A program made the position numbers and the translations under genes. Below, piece by piece: positions 52,730 through 60,477 of a DNA stretch of 64,000 nt. The notes under the pieces are model-generated. The model did not search any database, was not told the origin of the DNA, and saw only the letters and a program-made list of their open reading frames with translations. This DNA is from CAYTGR01 sp964437445 (GTDB taxonomy: Bacteria; Chloroflexota; Anaerolineae; B4-G1; SLSP01), in the NCBI GenBank assembly GCA_964437445.1, contig CAYTGR010000016.1, forward strand, positions 1 through 64,000, written 5' to 3'. The first letter of the stretch is position 1, and each line of letters begins with the position of its first letter.

Positions 52730-54439
52730 TCACCCGCTCACCAACCCCGCCACCCCCACCCGCGCCAAGTTGAGCACCTTGAACGGGACGGGGCCGACGG
52801 GAACATCCAGCTCTTGCTTGTCGCAGACGGTGGAGGTGTTGGCGCGGTCAATCCGCTCTTTGAGCGCCAGGAGCGCCTGCTCCAGCGCGGAGCCGGTCAG
52901 GCGGGCAACCAGGCCGTCAATCTCGGCCATCAGCGCGCGGGCCTGCCCGATGCGCGCCTCGGTCTCGGCGGCCTTCTCGGCGCTCACCAGGCCCACCTCC
53001 CGCTTCAGCCGGTTGAGCCGGAAGCCGGCCTCGTAGGTCACATCGGCGAGCGTGTCGCGGTCCAGCCAGTGCGTTTCGTAGGAAAGGATGTGCTTCCAGG
53101 TGGGTTGCAAGAGCAGCTGGCGGTGATCCTCTAACGTGAAGGCCCGGCGGAGGTACCCGTACTCCGCAGCGCGCTCATAGGCCAGGCTGCCCGGATCCAG
53201 GAAGGGGGCCAGCGGCGAGGTGAAGGGAATCAGCCGCCCGTCGGGGAACCGGCGCAGCAACGTGCGGCAATAATCCACCGTCTCCAGCGCCGAGGCCGCC
53301 GTCTGTTCCGGCATCCCGATCATGAAGAAGAGGTCAAAGCGGCGCGCGCCGACCGCCAGGCAGGCCTCAATCGTCTGCTCAATGCCGGCGTTGGTGTATC
53401 CCTTGCCCGCAGCACGCCGCACCGCCGGGTCGTGCGACTCCGGCGAGAACTCCACGATGAAACCGGGGAAAGCCGCCGCCAGTTCCTCCGCGTAGGCGCG
53501 ATCCACCGGCCAGAAAAACTCCACGATCACCGGCCCCCGAAAGCCCTGGACGGCGCGGAAAAAGCGGCGGGCGTAGTCCATCCCGGCCTGGCGCAGATCG
53601 CCCAACAGGAAGACCGGTGCGCGGCTCAAGCTGCCCATCCGCTTCACATCCTCGGCCAGCACCTCCGGCGAGCGGTAGGCCGGCCGCTCGCGCCCGCAGA
53701 AGCCGCGCCCGGCAAAGGCCGAGCCGCCGCAGATCGTGCAGTGCTGCGTGCAGCCCTTCACCGTCAGCGCCGCCATGATGGGATAATCCAGCCAGTGGCT
53801 GAAGGGAACGTAATTGAGCAGGTCCCGGTCGCGCACCACCGAGCGGACCATCGGGTAGTAATCCAGCGTCAGGTGATCCAGACTCTCCGGCACATAGGTC
53901 TGCGGATTCACCTGCACCGCGCCGTCGCGCCCTTGCCAGGTGAGATTAGGCACGTCCACCGGCTCCGTCCCGGCCACAATGTGCTCCATGAGACGGCGCA
54001 GCGGCTCTTCCGTGGAATCGCCGCGCAGCACATAATCCACGCAGGGATAGCGGATCAATTCCTCATGGAAATAGGTGGCCGAGTAGCCCCCCATGATCAC
54101 CGGCCGCTCAGGGTGGTACCGCTTGACCAGCTGCGCCACCTCTACCGTGCCGTGCGCGTGGGGCAACCAGTGCAGGTCCACCGCGTATGCCCGCGCCTCC
54201 AGGTTAGCGATGGCCGCTTCAGCGTCAAAGCGGGGTGAGCGGACCATCCGCGCCGCCAGGTTCTTGATCCGCACGGCAAAGCCCGCCTGCTCCAGATAGG
54301 CCATCAGGGTAGCGAACCCGATGGGGTACATGTCAAAGACCGGCGTGGAGGGCACCAGATCGGAGATCGGCCCCCAGAGCGTCGCCCGTTGGCGGAAGTC
54401 ATACACGCTGGGGGCGTGGAGGAAGATCAAGTCGTACAT
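52730..54439 (-). CDS. B12-binding radical SAM protein
   Basis: 569 residues. N-terminal B12-binding-like domain (about 1-185) with VIMGGYSATYFHEELIRYPCVDYVLRGDSTEEPLRRL. Radical SAM core (about 215-430) with KGCTQHCTICGG, the CxxxCxxC cluster motif. A C-terminal domain of about 130 residues holds helices rich in Arg/Glu. Similar to the B12/radical SAM family seen in archaea and Chloroflexota, with no assigned reaction. Between the DNA methyltransferase and the NERD gene, same direction. Confidence 0.85.
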   Translation of the reverse strand: MYDLIFLHAPSVYDFRQRATLWGPISDLVPSTPVFDMYPIGFATLMAYLEQAGFAVRIKNLAARMVRSPRFDAEAAIANLEARAYAVDLHWLPHAHGTVEVAQLVKRYHPERPVIMGGYSATYFHEELIRYPCVDYVLRGDSTEEPLRRLMEHIVAGTEPVDVPNLTWQGRDGAVQVNPQTYVPESLDHLTLDYYPMVRSVVRDRDLLNYVPFSHWLDYPIMAALTVKGCTQHCTICGGSAFAGRGFCGRERPAYRSPEVLAEDVKRMGSLSRAPVFLLGDLRQAGMDYARRFFRAVQGFRGPVIVEFFWPVDRAYAEELAAAFPGFIVEFSPESHDPAVRRAAGKGYTNAGIEQTIEACLAVGARRFDLFFMIGMPEQTAASALETVDYCRTLLRRFPDGRLIPFTSPLAPFLDPGSLAYERAAEYGYLRRAFTLEDHRQLLLQPTWKHILSYETHWLDRDTLADVTYEAGFRLNRLKREVGLVSAEKAAETEARIGQARALMAEIDGLVARLTGSALEQALLALKERIDRANTSTVCDKQELDVPVGPVPFKVLNLARVGVAGLVSG

Positions 54440-54491
54440 GCTGCCTCACAACGTACTGCGTGGTGCGTCTTCCGCCACACGCACTACGGAT

Positions 54492-56213
54492 TTACTTGAG
54501 TGTGCTGCACAGACCGCGCAGCAGCCCGGAAAGCGCGGCCTGGTCTTCGCGGGAAAGGCGCACCGTGAGCTCCCGCAGACGGCGGGTCTCTTCAGGCAAG
54601 TGCGCCAGCACCCAGACCGGCGTGGCCGGCTGTTCCAACTCCAGAGTACCCTCGCCGGCCCAGACCAGCCGGGGTTCCACCCAGAACTCCTTTTTCAGGT
54701 GCTCCTGGATGTAAGCGTGCAACAAACCGGCGTTGCCCCGCGCCTGCCGGATCGGGTTACGCCGCTGGAGACGCCAGCCGGTCATCGTTTTGCGATACCA
54801 CCGGTCGCGCCGGTAGGCAAACTGGCCGCTATACGCTTTGACCTCCAGCACGAAAAGGCCCGGTGGCCCCAATAACAACATATCCATGTCCGCACGATTG
54901 CCGGGCAACTGAACGTTGAGGAAAAGTGTCCATTGCTCATTGAGCCCCTGTCGCAACAGGCGGGCCACAGTGCGCTCACCCTCGCGCCCCCGGCGGAAGC
55001 TCCGCTCTTCGCGCATCACTTCACGGAGCAGGCCGGTCAGCCAGAAAATCGGTGCGATCAGCAACAGCGCCACGCCCCAGAGCCACCACGGCGCAGCCAC
55101 ACCTTCTACCAGGGCGGCAAAAGCCAGCGCTAACGCAATCCCCGTCGCGCTACCGGCCAACGCCATACCTACCACAATGATCGCGATCTGGCGGCGGTAG
55201 CGGCCGCGGATCTGCTGGGTGAGATACTCCGAGCCGTGAATCACGGGCATCGGACGATGCGAAGCGTCAGCCCGCGTTTTTTGAGGGGCCGGTTCGGTTG
55301 GAGGTCGTGTCGGGCTGGTAACCTGCGCCGGACGGCGTGTTCCCCGCGCCCCAGCCGATTTAGCGGCCCGCTGTTCACGAGCCACCAGGGGCAACATGAC
55401 CCGCGCGGCCTCGCGCAAACGCGGCTCCGGGGCAAACCAGGCGGCCCAGCGCAGATCTTTGGCTTCCACCGTCCCGGCATCAATCAGTTCACCAAGCGGA
55501 CGGTTCTGCCGGCGGAACGGCCAGGCGATCAGGCGCGCCTCCCCCTCGGTCAACGCAACGTGGGGCAACCGGTGGACCTTGTCCAGCACCGTCTGGGCGG
55601 CCGCGCGCACCTTGGGCTCGCGGGCGTGTCTGGCGGCCCACTCCAGGTCTTGCCGGGTGAGCAAATCGGCATCTAACAACTCGCCTAAGGTGCGCCGAGG
55701 TCCCTCACGCGGCTGGAAAGGCCAGACGAGAGAGCGCACTTCCCGCAACGGCTGGGGCTCGGCCGCCGTGATACCCCCTCCAGGGGGAAGCACAGGTTCA
55801 GATGGCAAAGCCGTCTTTAAAGGAGCAGGGACACCATCCGCGGGAGCGACAACCAGGTCCGGCACCACCGCCACAGGAGGTAAGATCGCCACCTCCGCTG
55901 CCCCGGCATTCCCGGCAACAGCGCCTACGACAGGCGAAGGGGACGGCGCCACAGTTTCAGCCGGAGGTGCGGAAAACCGCCGACTCTCCAGGGCAACCAA
56001 TCCCCGCCGGGCAATGAGGTTGCCCGGATCCAGGCGCAAGGCATGTTCCAACGCCCGGACGCCTTCCTGGGTGTCGGAAGTCAACCCGCCGAGGATGATC
56101 CAACCCTCTACATCGTCAATATGCTCCAGCAGGTAATCGCGCAGCCCAATGACGGCCTCCTGGCGACGCCCTGCCTGGGCGAGGGCAAAGAAACGTTGTA
56201 AATCGGGATTCAC
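54492..56213 (-). CDS. NERD-domain membrane protein with duplicated unknown module
   Basis: 573 residues. 1-75 TPR-like; 80-160 Pro/Ala/Val-rich; 163-212 and 229-276 two copies of a module with WPF, then R-x-LGEL(I/L)DA, DL-x-WAA and EP(K/R)-x-R-x-AA; 280-325 basic linker; two membrane helices (about 342-370 and 376-398); NERD domain (about 408-520) with GERTVARLL, D443 and the nuclease-like ExK (457-459, LEVK). NERD is related to restriction-like nucleases. GTG start at 56213 with GGGAGG upstream. First gene of a run with radical SAM and methyltransferase genes. Confidence 0.82.
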   Translation of the reverse strand: MNPDLQRFFALAQAGRRQEAVIGLRDYLLEHIDDVEGWIILGGLTSDTQEGVRALEHALRLDPGNLIARRGLVALESRRFSAPPAETVAPSPSPVVGAVAGNAGAAEVAILPPVAVVPDLVVAPADGVPAPLKTALPSEPVLPPGGGITAAEPQPLREVRSLVWPFQPREGPRRTLGELLDADLLTRQDLEWAARHAREPKVRAAAQTVLDKVHRLPHVALTEGEARLIAWPFRRQNRPLGELIDAGTVEAKDLRWAAWFAPEPRLREAARVMLPLVAREQRAAKSAGARGTRRPAQVTSPTRPPTEPAPQKTRADASHRPMPVIHGSEYLTQQIRGRYRRQIAIIVVGMALAGSATGIALALAFAALVEGVAAPWWLWGVALLLIAPIFWLTGLLREVMREERSFRRGREGERTVARLLRQGLNEQWTLFLNVQLPGNRADMDMLLLGPPGLFVLEVKAYSGQFAYRRDRWYRKTMTGWRLQRRNPIRQARGNAGLLHAYIQEHLKKEFWVEPRLVWAGEGTLELEQPATPVWVLAHLPEETRRLRELTVRLSREDQAALSGLLRGLCSTLK

Positions 56214-56321
56214 GTCCCGCCAGCCTCCCGAAGGGATAAATCAACGCTATAGCCACCATAAGGTGCCGGGATTTGCCAAGAATGCCGGCACAAGGGTGAA
56301 TGATACCACAAAAAGGCCCAG

Positions 56322-56822
56322 CTACCAATGATTGTAGTGCACGCGCGCCGGATCGTACCGTTCAGCCGGAGGTTTGTGCTCGGCCGGATAGCCCAGAGCG
56401 ACCAGCGAGAGCGGCATGATGGTCTCCGGCAGCTCTACCAACGCCCGGATGCCCTGAACGCGATCCGCATTGGGATAAACGCCCAACCAGACCGCCCCCA
56501 GTCCCAGCGCATGGGCCGCCAGCAACAAATTCTCGGTGGCCGCGGAGCAATCAATAGTCCAAACGCTGCTGCGTTCAGTATCACCGCAGGTCAAAATGGC
56601 AGCCTGCGCCTCCGGCAGCATCGCCGCGTAGGGATGAAAACCGGGAATCGCATCCAATAATTGCCGGTCGGTGATGACGACAAAATGCCACGGTTGCCGG
56701 TTACTGGACGACGGGGCGGCCATCGCAGCCGCCAATAGTTGTTGAATCAAGGCTTCAGGAACAGGCTGTCCTGTGTACCGGCGGATGCTCCGCCGGCTCA
56801 TGATCGCTTCCAGGGCATCCAT
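56322..56822 (-). CDS. Nitroreductase-family flavoprotein
   Basis: 166 residues, short member of the FMN-dependent nitroreductase family. SRRSIRRYTGQPVPEALIQQLLAAAMAAPSSSNRQPWHFVV is the N-terminal FMN-binding signature; GLGAVWLGVY and LVALGYPAE are the C-terminal ones. The ATG at 56822 has GGGAGG 7 bases before it; GTG at 56828 is an alternative. Substrate unknown. Confidence 0.9.
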   Translation of the reverse strand: MDALEAIMSRRSIRRYTGQPVPEALIQQLLAAAMAAPSSSNRQPWHFVVITDRQLLDAIPGFHPYAAMLPEAQAAILTCGDTERSSVWTIDCSAATENLLLAAHALGLGAVWLGVYPNADRVQGIRALVELPETIMPLSLVALGYPAEHKPPAERYDPARVHYNHW

Positions 56823-56873
56823 CGTCACACCTCCCCCTGCCGTCTGACGTAAAGGACCACGTGGCCGCGCGGC

Positions 56874-57194
56874 CTACTCTATCACCACCGCCGTCCCGGC
56901 GACCGTGACCATGAGCATACTGCCACTGCTGCCCACTGTCTCGTAATCCAGGTCCACGCCGACCACGGCGTTGGCGCCCAGTGCGGCGGCCCGCTCGGCC
57001 AGCTCTTTGACCGCGGTGGCCTGGGCTTTGCGCAGCTCTTCCTCGTAGGCCGCCGAACGCCCCCCCACGATGTCGGTAATGCCCGCCAGGAAATCCCGGA
57101 AGATATTGGCCCCCAGGATGGCCTCCCCGCTCACCAGGCCCAGATAGCGGACAATGTGATGGCCTTCTACCGATGGTGTCGTCGTAATCAACAT
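56874..57194 (-). CDS. YbjQ/UPF0145-family protein
   Basis: 106 residues. Starts MLITTTPSVEGHHIVRYLG and carries GEAILGANIFRDFLAGITDIVGGRSAAYEEEL and ALGANAVVGVDLDYE, typical of the YbjQ pentameric family (function unknown, sometimes called heavy-metal-binding). ATG at 57194 follows AAAGGAG; the longer open frame upstream reads through repeat B. Confidence 0.92.
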   Translation of the reverse strand: MLITTTPSVEGHHIVRYLGLVSGEAILGANIFRDFLAGITDIVGGRSAAYEEELRKAQATAVKELAERAAALGANAVVGVDLDYETVGSSGSMLMVTVAGTAVVIE

Positions 57195-57223
57195 TTTAGT
57201 CTCCTTTGAACATAACACCCTGA

Positions 57224-57349
57224 GTTTGTAGTGAGGCGCTTTAGCGCCGTCTGCGCCGCGCTGAAGCATAGAAACCAGTTAAGTAGTGAGCAGAGAGCAG
57301 TAGGGAAGTTCCTGTTTCCTGCTCACCGCTCACGGCTCACAGTTTCATC
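57224..57349. repeat. Repeat B (truncated) joined to repeat A, copy 3
   Basis: 57224-57267 is repeat B cut after CGCTGAAGC; repeat A starts at once (57268, ATAGAAACCAGTT) and ends at 57349, touching the moxR stop codon. It fills almost the whole YbjQ-moxR gap. Confidence 0.75.
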
Positions 57350-58329
57350 TAATCGCGTGGGCCGGCCTCCAACACCGCCTGGATGACAGCATCGGCGTTA
57401 ACTCCCGCCGCCTCCGCCTCATACGTGAGAATCAGCCGATGGCGCAACGCTGCCGGTGCCACAGCCTGCACATCCTCCAGCGCCACGTTGTAGCGCCCGG
57501 CCAGAAGCGCCGTCACCTTTGCGCCCAGCAAGAGCGCCTGCGCTCCGCGCGGACTGGAACCGTAGCGGACAAACCGCCGCACCAGTTCCGGGGCATCCGG
57601 GGCGTCGGGATGGGTCGCCGTGACCAGCTGGGCCGCATACGCTGCGACCGGCGTCGCCACCGGCACACCGCGCGCCAGCTCCTGCAGCGCCAACACCGTT
57701 TCGCGGTCGGCGACCGGCTCCCCTTGCGGCACCGTCGTGCCGGTGGTCCGCCCCAGGATCTCCACCAACTCCTCCGCGGTCGGGTAGCCCACCAAGACCT
57801 TGAACAGAAACCGGTCCAGCTGGGCCTCCGGCAGGGGATAAGTCCCTTCCAGTTCAATCGGATTTTGCGTCGCCAGCACTAAAAACGGTCGCTCCAACGG
57901 GTAGGTTTGTCCCCCGGCGCTGACCTGGCGCTCCTGCATCGCCTCCAGCAGCGCTGACTGCGTTTTGGGGGTAGCGCGGTTAATCTCGTCGGCCAGCAGA
58001 AGGTGGGTGAAAACCGGGCCGGCATGGAAACGGAACCGCCGCTCGCCACTCTCGGTCACTTCCAGGATGTCGGTGCCGACAATGTCGGAAGGCATCAGAT
58101 CAGGGGTAAACTGGACGCGGGTAAAGCGCAGCTGCAAGACCGAGGCCAACGTGCGGACCAGCATCGTCTTGCCCAGGCCCGGCAGCCCTTCCAGGAGCAG
58201 GTGCCCATCGGCCAGCAATGCGATCAAGGCATGGCGCACGACCTCCGGCTGCCCGACGATGACGCGCCCGATCTCCACCTCCATGCGGGTGGCCAGCTCG
58301 CGGAACTGCGAAGGGGAAAGCGCTGGCAT
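57349..58329 (-). CDS. MoxR-family AAA+ ATPase
   Basis: 326 residues. Walker A GLPGLGKTML near residue 48, Walker B LLLADEINRATPKTQSALLEAMQE, sensor VLATQNPIELEGTYPLPEAQLDRF, and sensor 2 GSSPRGAQALL. MoxR ATPases act with VWA proteins as chaperone-like machines; the VWA genes lie upstream in the same direction (60478 onward). About 100 bases separate it from the TtuA-like gene. Confidence 0.94.
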   Translation of the reverse strand: MPALSPSQFRELATRMEVEIGRVIVGQPEVVRHALIALLADGHLLLEGLPGLGKTMLVRTLASVLQLRFTRVQFTPDLMPSDIVGTDILEVTESGERRFRFHAGPVFTHLLLADEINRATPKTQSALLEAMQERQVSAGGQTYPLERPFLVLATQNPIELEGTYPLPEAQLDRFLFKVLVGYPTAEELVEILGRTTGTTVPQGEPVADRETVLALQELARGVPVATPVAAYAAQLVTATHPDAPDAPELVRRFVRYGSSPRGAQALLLGAKVTALLAGRYNVALEDVQAVAPAALRHRLILTYEAEAAGVNADAVIQAVLEAGPRD

Positions 58330-58432
58330 GAATGAGCCTCCTTACAGCGTTTCAGCGCCGCAGCGTTTTAGCATTCAGCAGCTCAGTACAACATCAACAA
58401 CAAGCAGAAGCAGCTATCGCCGTAACGCCGGA

Positions 58433-59356
58433 TCAGGGTTCTTGCTCCCACAAGCGACAGAAAGCGCACCGCCCTGGAGCCGTCGTCGGTTGACCGCATC
58501 GTTCGCAAGGGTGCAGCACAGGCCGTTCCTCTTCCGACGCCCGGAACAGCCCCTCTTCTCTGGCCTGGAGAAACCCCAGATAAAATTGCCGTTTGGTCCC
58601 CGCCGATTGAGTCTCCATCCGCTCCAGGATCGCCTTGTGGGCAAGGCTGGTCGCGCCGACGGCAAACGGGCATTCATCGTAAATGTAATCAATGCCGCGC
58701 AACAGCGTATACGCTAACGTCTCTCGCTCATAAAAGCGACAAAAGGGCTTGACCTTGCGGGCCAGCCCCTCACCATCGGCCGGAAGCACCGGTCCCTGGC
58801 GCAACAGGTAGCCCGTCTGCCAGTGCAGGACATTGCCGAAGAGCACGGCCGCCTCGTCGTCCAGGTTGTGCCCTGTGGCGAGCAGGTGATATCCGCCCTC
58901 CAGCGCCGCGCGGTTCATCTCGTGCCGCTTGATCAAGCCGCAGACGGAGCAGGGCCCCCCACTCCGGCGACGGCGAGCCGCGACCTGGGCGATGCTCTCT
59001 CCATAGAGCTCCGGGATGCTGACCACGATCAACCGCGTGACCAGGTGTTGGGCCGCAAAGTGTTCCGCCTTCTCCCGCGAGTGCTGCGAGTAGCCCAGCC
59101 CTTCGTCAATCCCCAGGTCAATATACATCCCGTCAGCCTGATACCCCAGCCGCAGCAACACATCCCACAACGCCAAACTATCTTTCCCGCCGGAGACAGC
59201 CACCAGCAACCGCATCTCCGGCGTGGCCATCTGGTATTTTTCAATGGTACGCTGGGTGTACTGCAGGAACCACTCCAGGTAGTGTTCCTCACAAAGCGCC
59301 AGCTTATGCTGGCGCATGTTGATCACTGCCGTCGCGTGACACTTGGAACATCTCAT
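58433..59356 (-). CDS. ttuA: TtuA-like tRNA 2-thiolation enzyme
   Basis: 307 residues. N-terminal zinc finger (CSKC, then CEEHYLEWF); PP-loop SGGKDSLALW near 55-63; CSVCG (about 132-136) and a third Cys in YDECPFA (about 224), which match the three Fe-S ligands of Thermus TtuA; TGHNLDDEAA; C-terminal zinc finger CERCGQ/CAFC. TtuA makes 2-thio-ribothymidine at tRNA position 54, using the sulfur carrier TtuB. ATG at 59356 is chosen; GTG at 59368 is possible. Relatives TtcA/NcsA are alternatives, but the neighbour favours TtuA. Confidence 0.85.
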   Translation of the reverse strand: MRCSKCHATAVINMRQHKLALCEEHYLEWFLQYTQRTIEKYQMATPEMRLLVAVSGGKDSLALWDVLLRLGYQADGMYIDLGIDEGLGYSQHSREKAEHFAAQHLVTRLIVVSIPELYGESIAQVAARRRRSGGPCSVCGLIKRHEMNRAALEGGYHLLATGHNLDDEAAVLFGNVLHWQTGYLLRQGPVLPADGEGLARKVKPFCRFYERETLAYTLLRGIDYIYDECPFAVGATSLAHKAILERMETQSAGTKRQFYLGFLQAREEGLFRASEEERPVLHPCERCGQPTTAPGRCAFCRLWEQEP

Positions 59357-59419
59357 AGCAGCTGTCACTCCTGACCCGGCATCTCCCGTTATGGTTGCCG
59401 GGCAGCATTTGCAGGCCTG

Positions 59420-59608
59420 TTACCCTCCCGAAACGATGGCAATCAGTTTGATCTCATCGTCTGGGCGCACCACCTGATCCTCAGTGATCAGCTTGCCGTT
59501 ACGCAAGGCCAGCACTGTGCCGGGCAGCAAGCCCACCCGCTCCACCAGCTGCCGGACGGTCATCGTCTCATTGAATTCCCACTGTTGATCCCGATAAATA
59601 ACCCGCAT
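59420..59608 (-). CDS. ttuB: TtuB-like ubiquitin-fold sulfur carrier
   Basis: 62 residues, beta-grasp protein of the MoaD/ThiS/TtuB class, ending in the required Gly-Gly. GTVLALRNGKLITEDQVVRPDDEIKLIAIVSGG is the family core. It is encoded 63 bases upstream of the TtuA-like gene and has a GGGGGAA ribosome site. TtuB thiocarboxylate donates sulfur to TtuA; ThiS or MoaD function cannot be excluded, but no thiamin or molybdopterin genes are near. Confidence 0.82.
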   Translation of the reverse strand: MRVIYRDQQWEFNETMTVRQLVERVGLLPGTVLALRNGKLITEDQVVRPDDEIKLIAIVSGG

Positions 59609-59623
59609 GGGTTCCCCCTGTTA

Positions 59624-59685
59624 TCACCGCCGAGAACGCTGAGGTCGCAGAGATTTTTAAGGTTTTCCGGGCGTCCTGGCGGTTA
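59624..59685. repeat. Palindromic intergenic element, CACCGCCGAG family
   Basis: TCACCGCCGAGAACGC (59624-59639) and the inverted GCGTCCTGGCGGTTA (59671-59685) with CTGAGGTCGCAGAG inside. Same family as 23072-23143. It fills the gap between the TPR/HTH gene and the ttuB-like gene. Confidence 0.65.
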
Positions 59686-59729
59686 AAAAGCTCTTGCGGC
59701 GTAAATCCGGTCCTTAATCGCCGGCCAGC

Positions 59730-60404
59730 TTACGCCTCCTGTCGGAAGCGGGTTTCCAGTTGCTCCAACATCTCGGCGGCCTCCACCAATTTGTCCAGAG
59801 GATTTTGATCGCCGATGAAGTAGCGATAATCGCACGGCATAATGTCCAAAGCCTTCACCAACGTCTCATAGTGCTCGCGCACCGTTTCGGGCGCCACCCC
59901 ATAGAGCCCTGCGACCTTCGCCAGCGGCACATCGCGCAGGTTGACCTTGCGCGTGGTGTAGTCCAACGCGGCCGCCCACGACTCCGGCTTGCGGATCACC
60001 AGCGGCTCCCGGCCCAAAGAGACCCGGAACTCCATCCACATCTGAATGGCCGCGCCAATCATCTCAATCGGCAGCTGCGCCGCCGTCATCTGGTGCGTCA
60101 GCGCATCCTCTACCGGATCCATCCCGCTGGCGAAGAGCTGCTCAATCCGGCCAGCAATGGGGGCGTTGGGCTCCAGGCGCAGGAAGTTCGCCAGCGCCCG
60201 CAGTGCCTGATCAAAGTCGCCGGCGCGGGCCAGGACCTGGGAGAGACTGATGTGGTAATCAGCCTGATTGGGGATCAGCTGCAAGGCAGCGTTCAATTTC
60301 TTGGCCGCCTCTTCCACATCCCATCGGGCATAGGCTGCCATGGCCTCCTCGTAAAGTTGATCGGCCTTCTTACGATCCGCAGCACTGGGTTGAGCTGGAC
60401 TCAT
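59730..60404 (-). CDS. TPR protein with a C-terminal HTH-like domain
   Basis: 224 residues. N-terminal TPR pair (about 15-80, LNAALQLIPNQADYHISLSQVLARAGDFDQALRAL). The C-terminal part (about 118-205) has WAAALDYTTRKVNLRDVPLAKVAGLYGVAPETVREHYETLVKAL, which looks like the HTH module of DUF6398-type or cyclin/TFIIB-like proteins: a W-A-A helix, a YGV-x-x-x-TV recognition helix, and a final D-Y-R. Possibly DNA- or protein-binding. No close function known. Sits between the VWA protein and the TtuB-like gene. Confidence 0.7.
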   Translation of the reverse strand: MSPAQPSAADRKKADQLYEEAMAAYARWDVEEAAKKLNAALQLIPNQADYHISLSQVLARAGDFDQALRALANFLRLEPNAPIAGRIEQLFASGMDPVEDALTHQMTAAQLPIEMIGAAIQMWMEFRVSLGREPLVIRKPESWAAALDYTTRKVNLRDVPLAKVAGLYGVAPETVREHYETLVKALDIMPCDYRYFIGDQNPLDKLVEAAEMLEQLETRFRQEA

Positions 60405-60477
60405 GAGCCTGCCTCCGTCTCTAAAATAAGGTGGTTAACAAATTATAACACCGTCTCTCCGACTGCCAACCTGCCAG

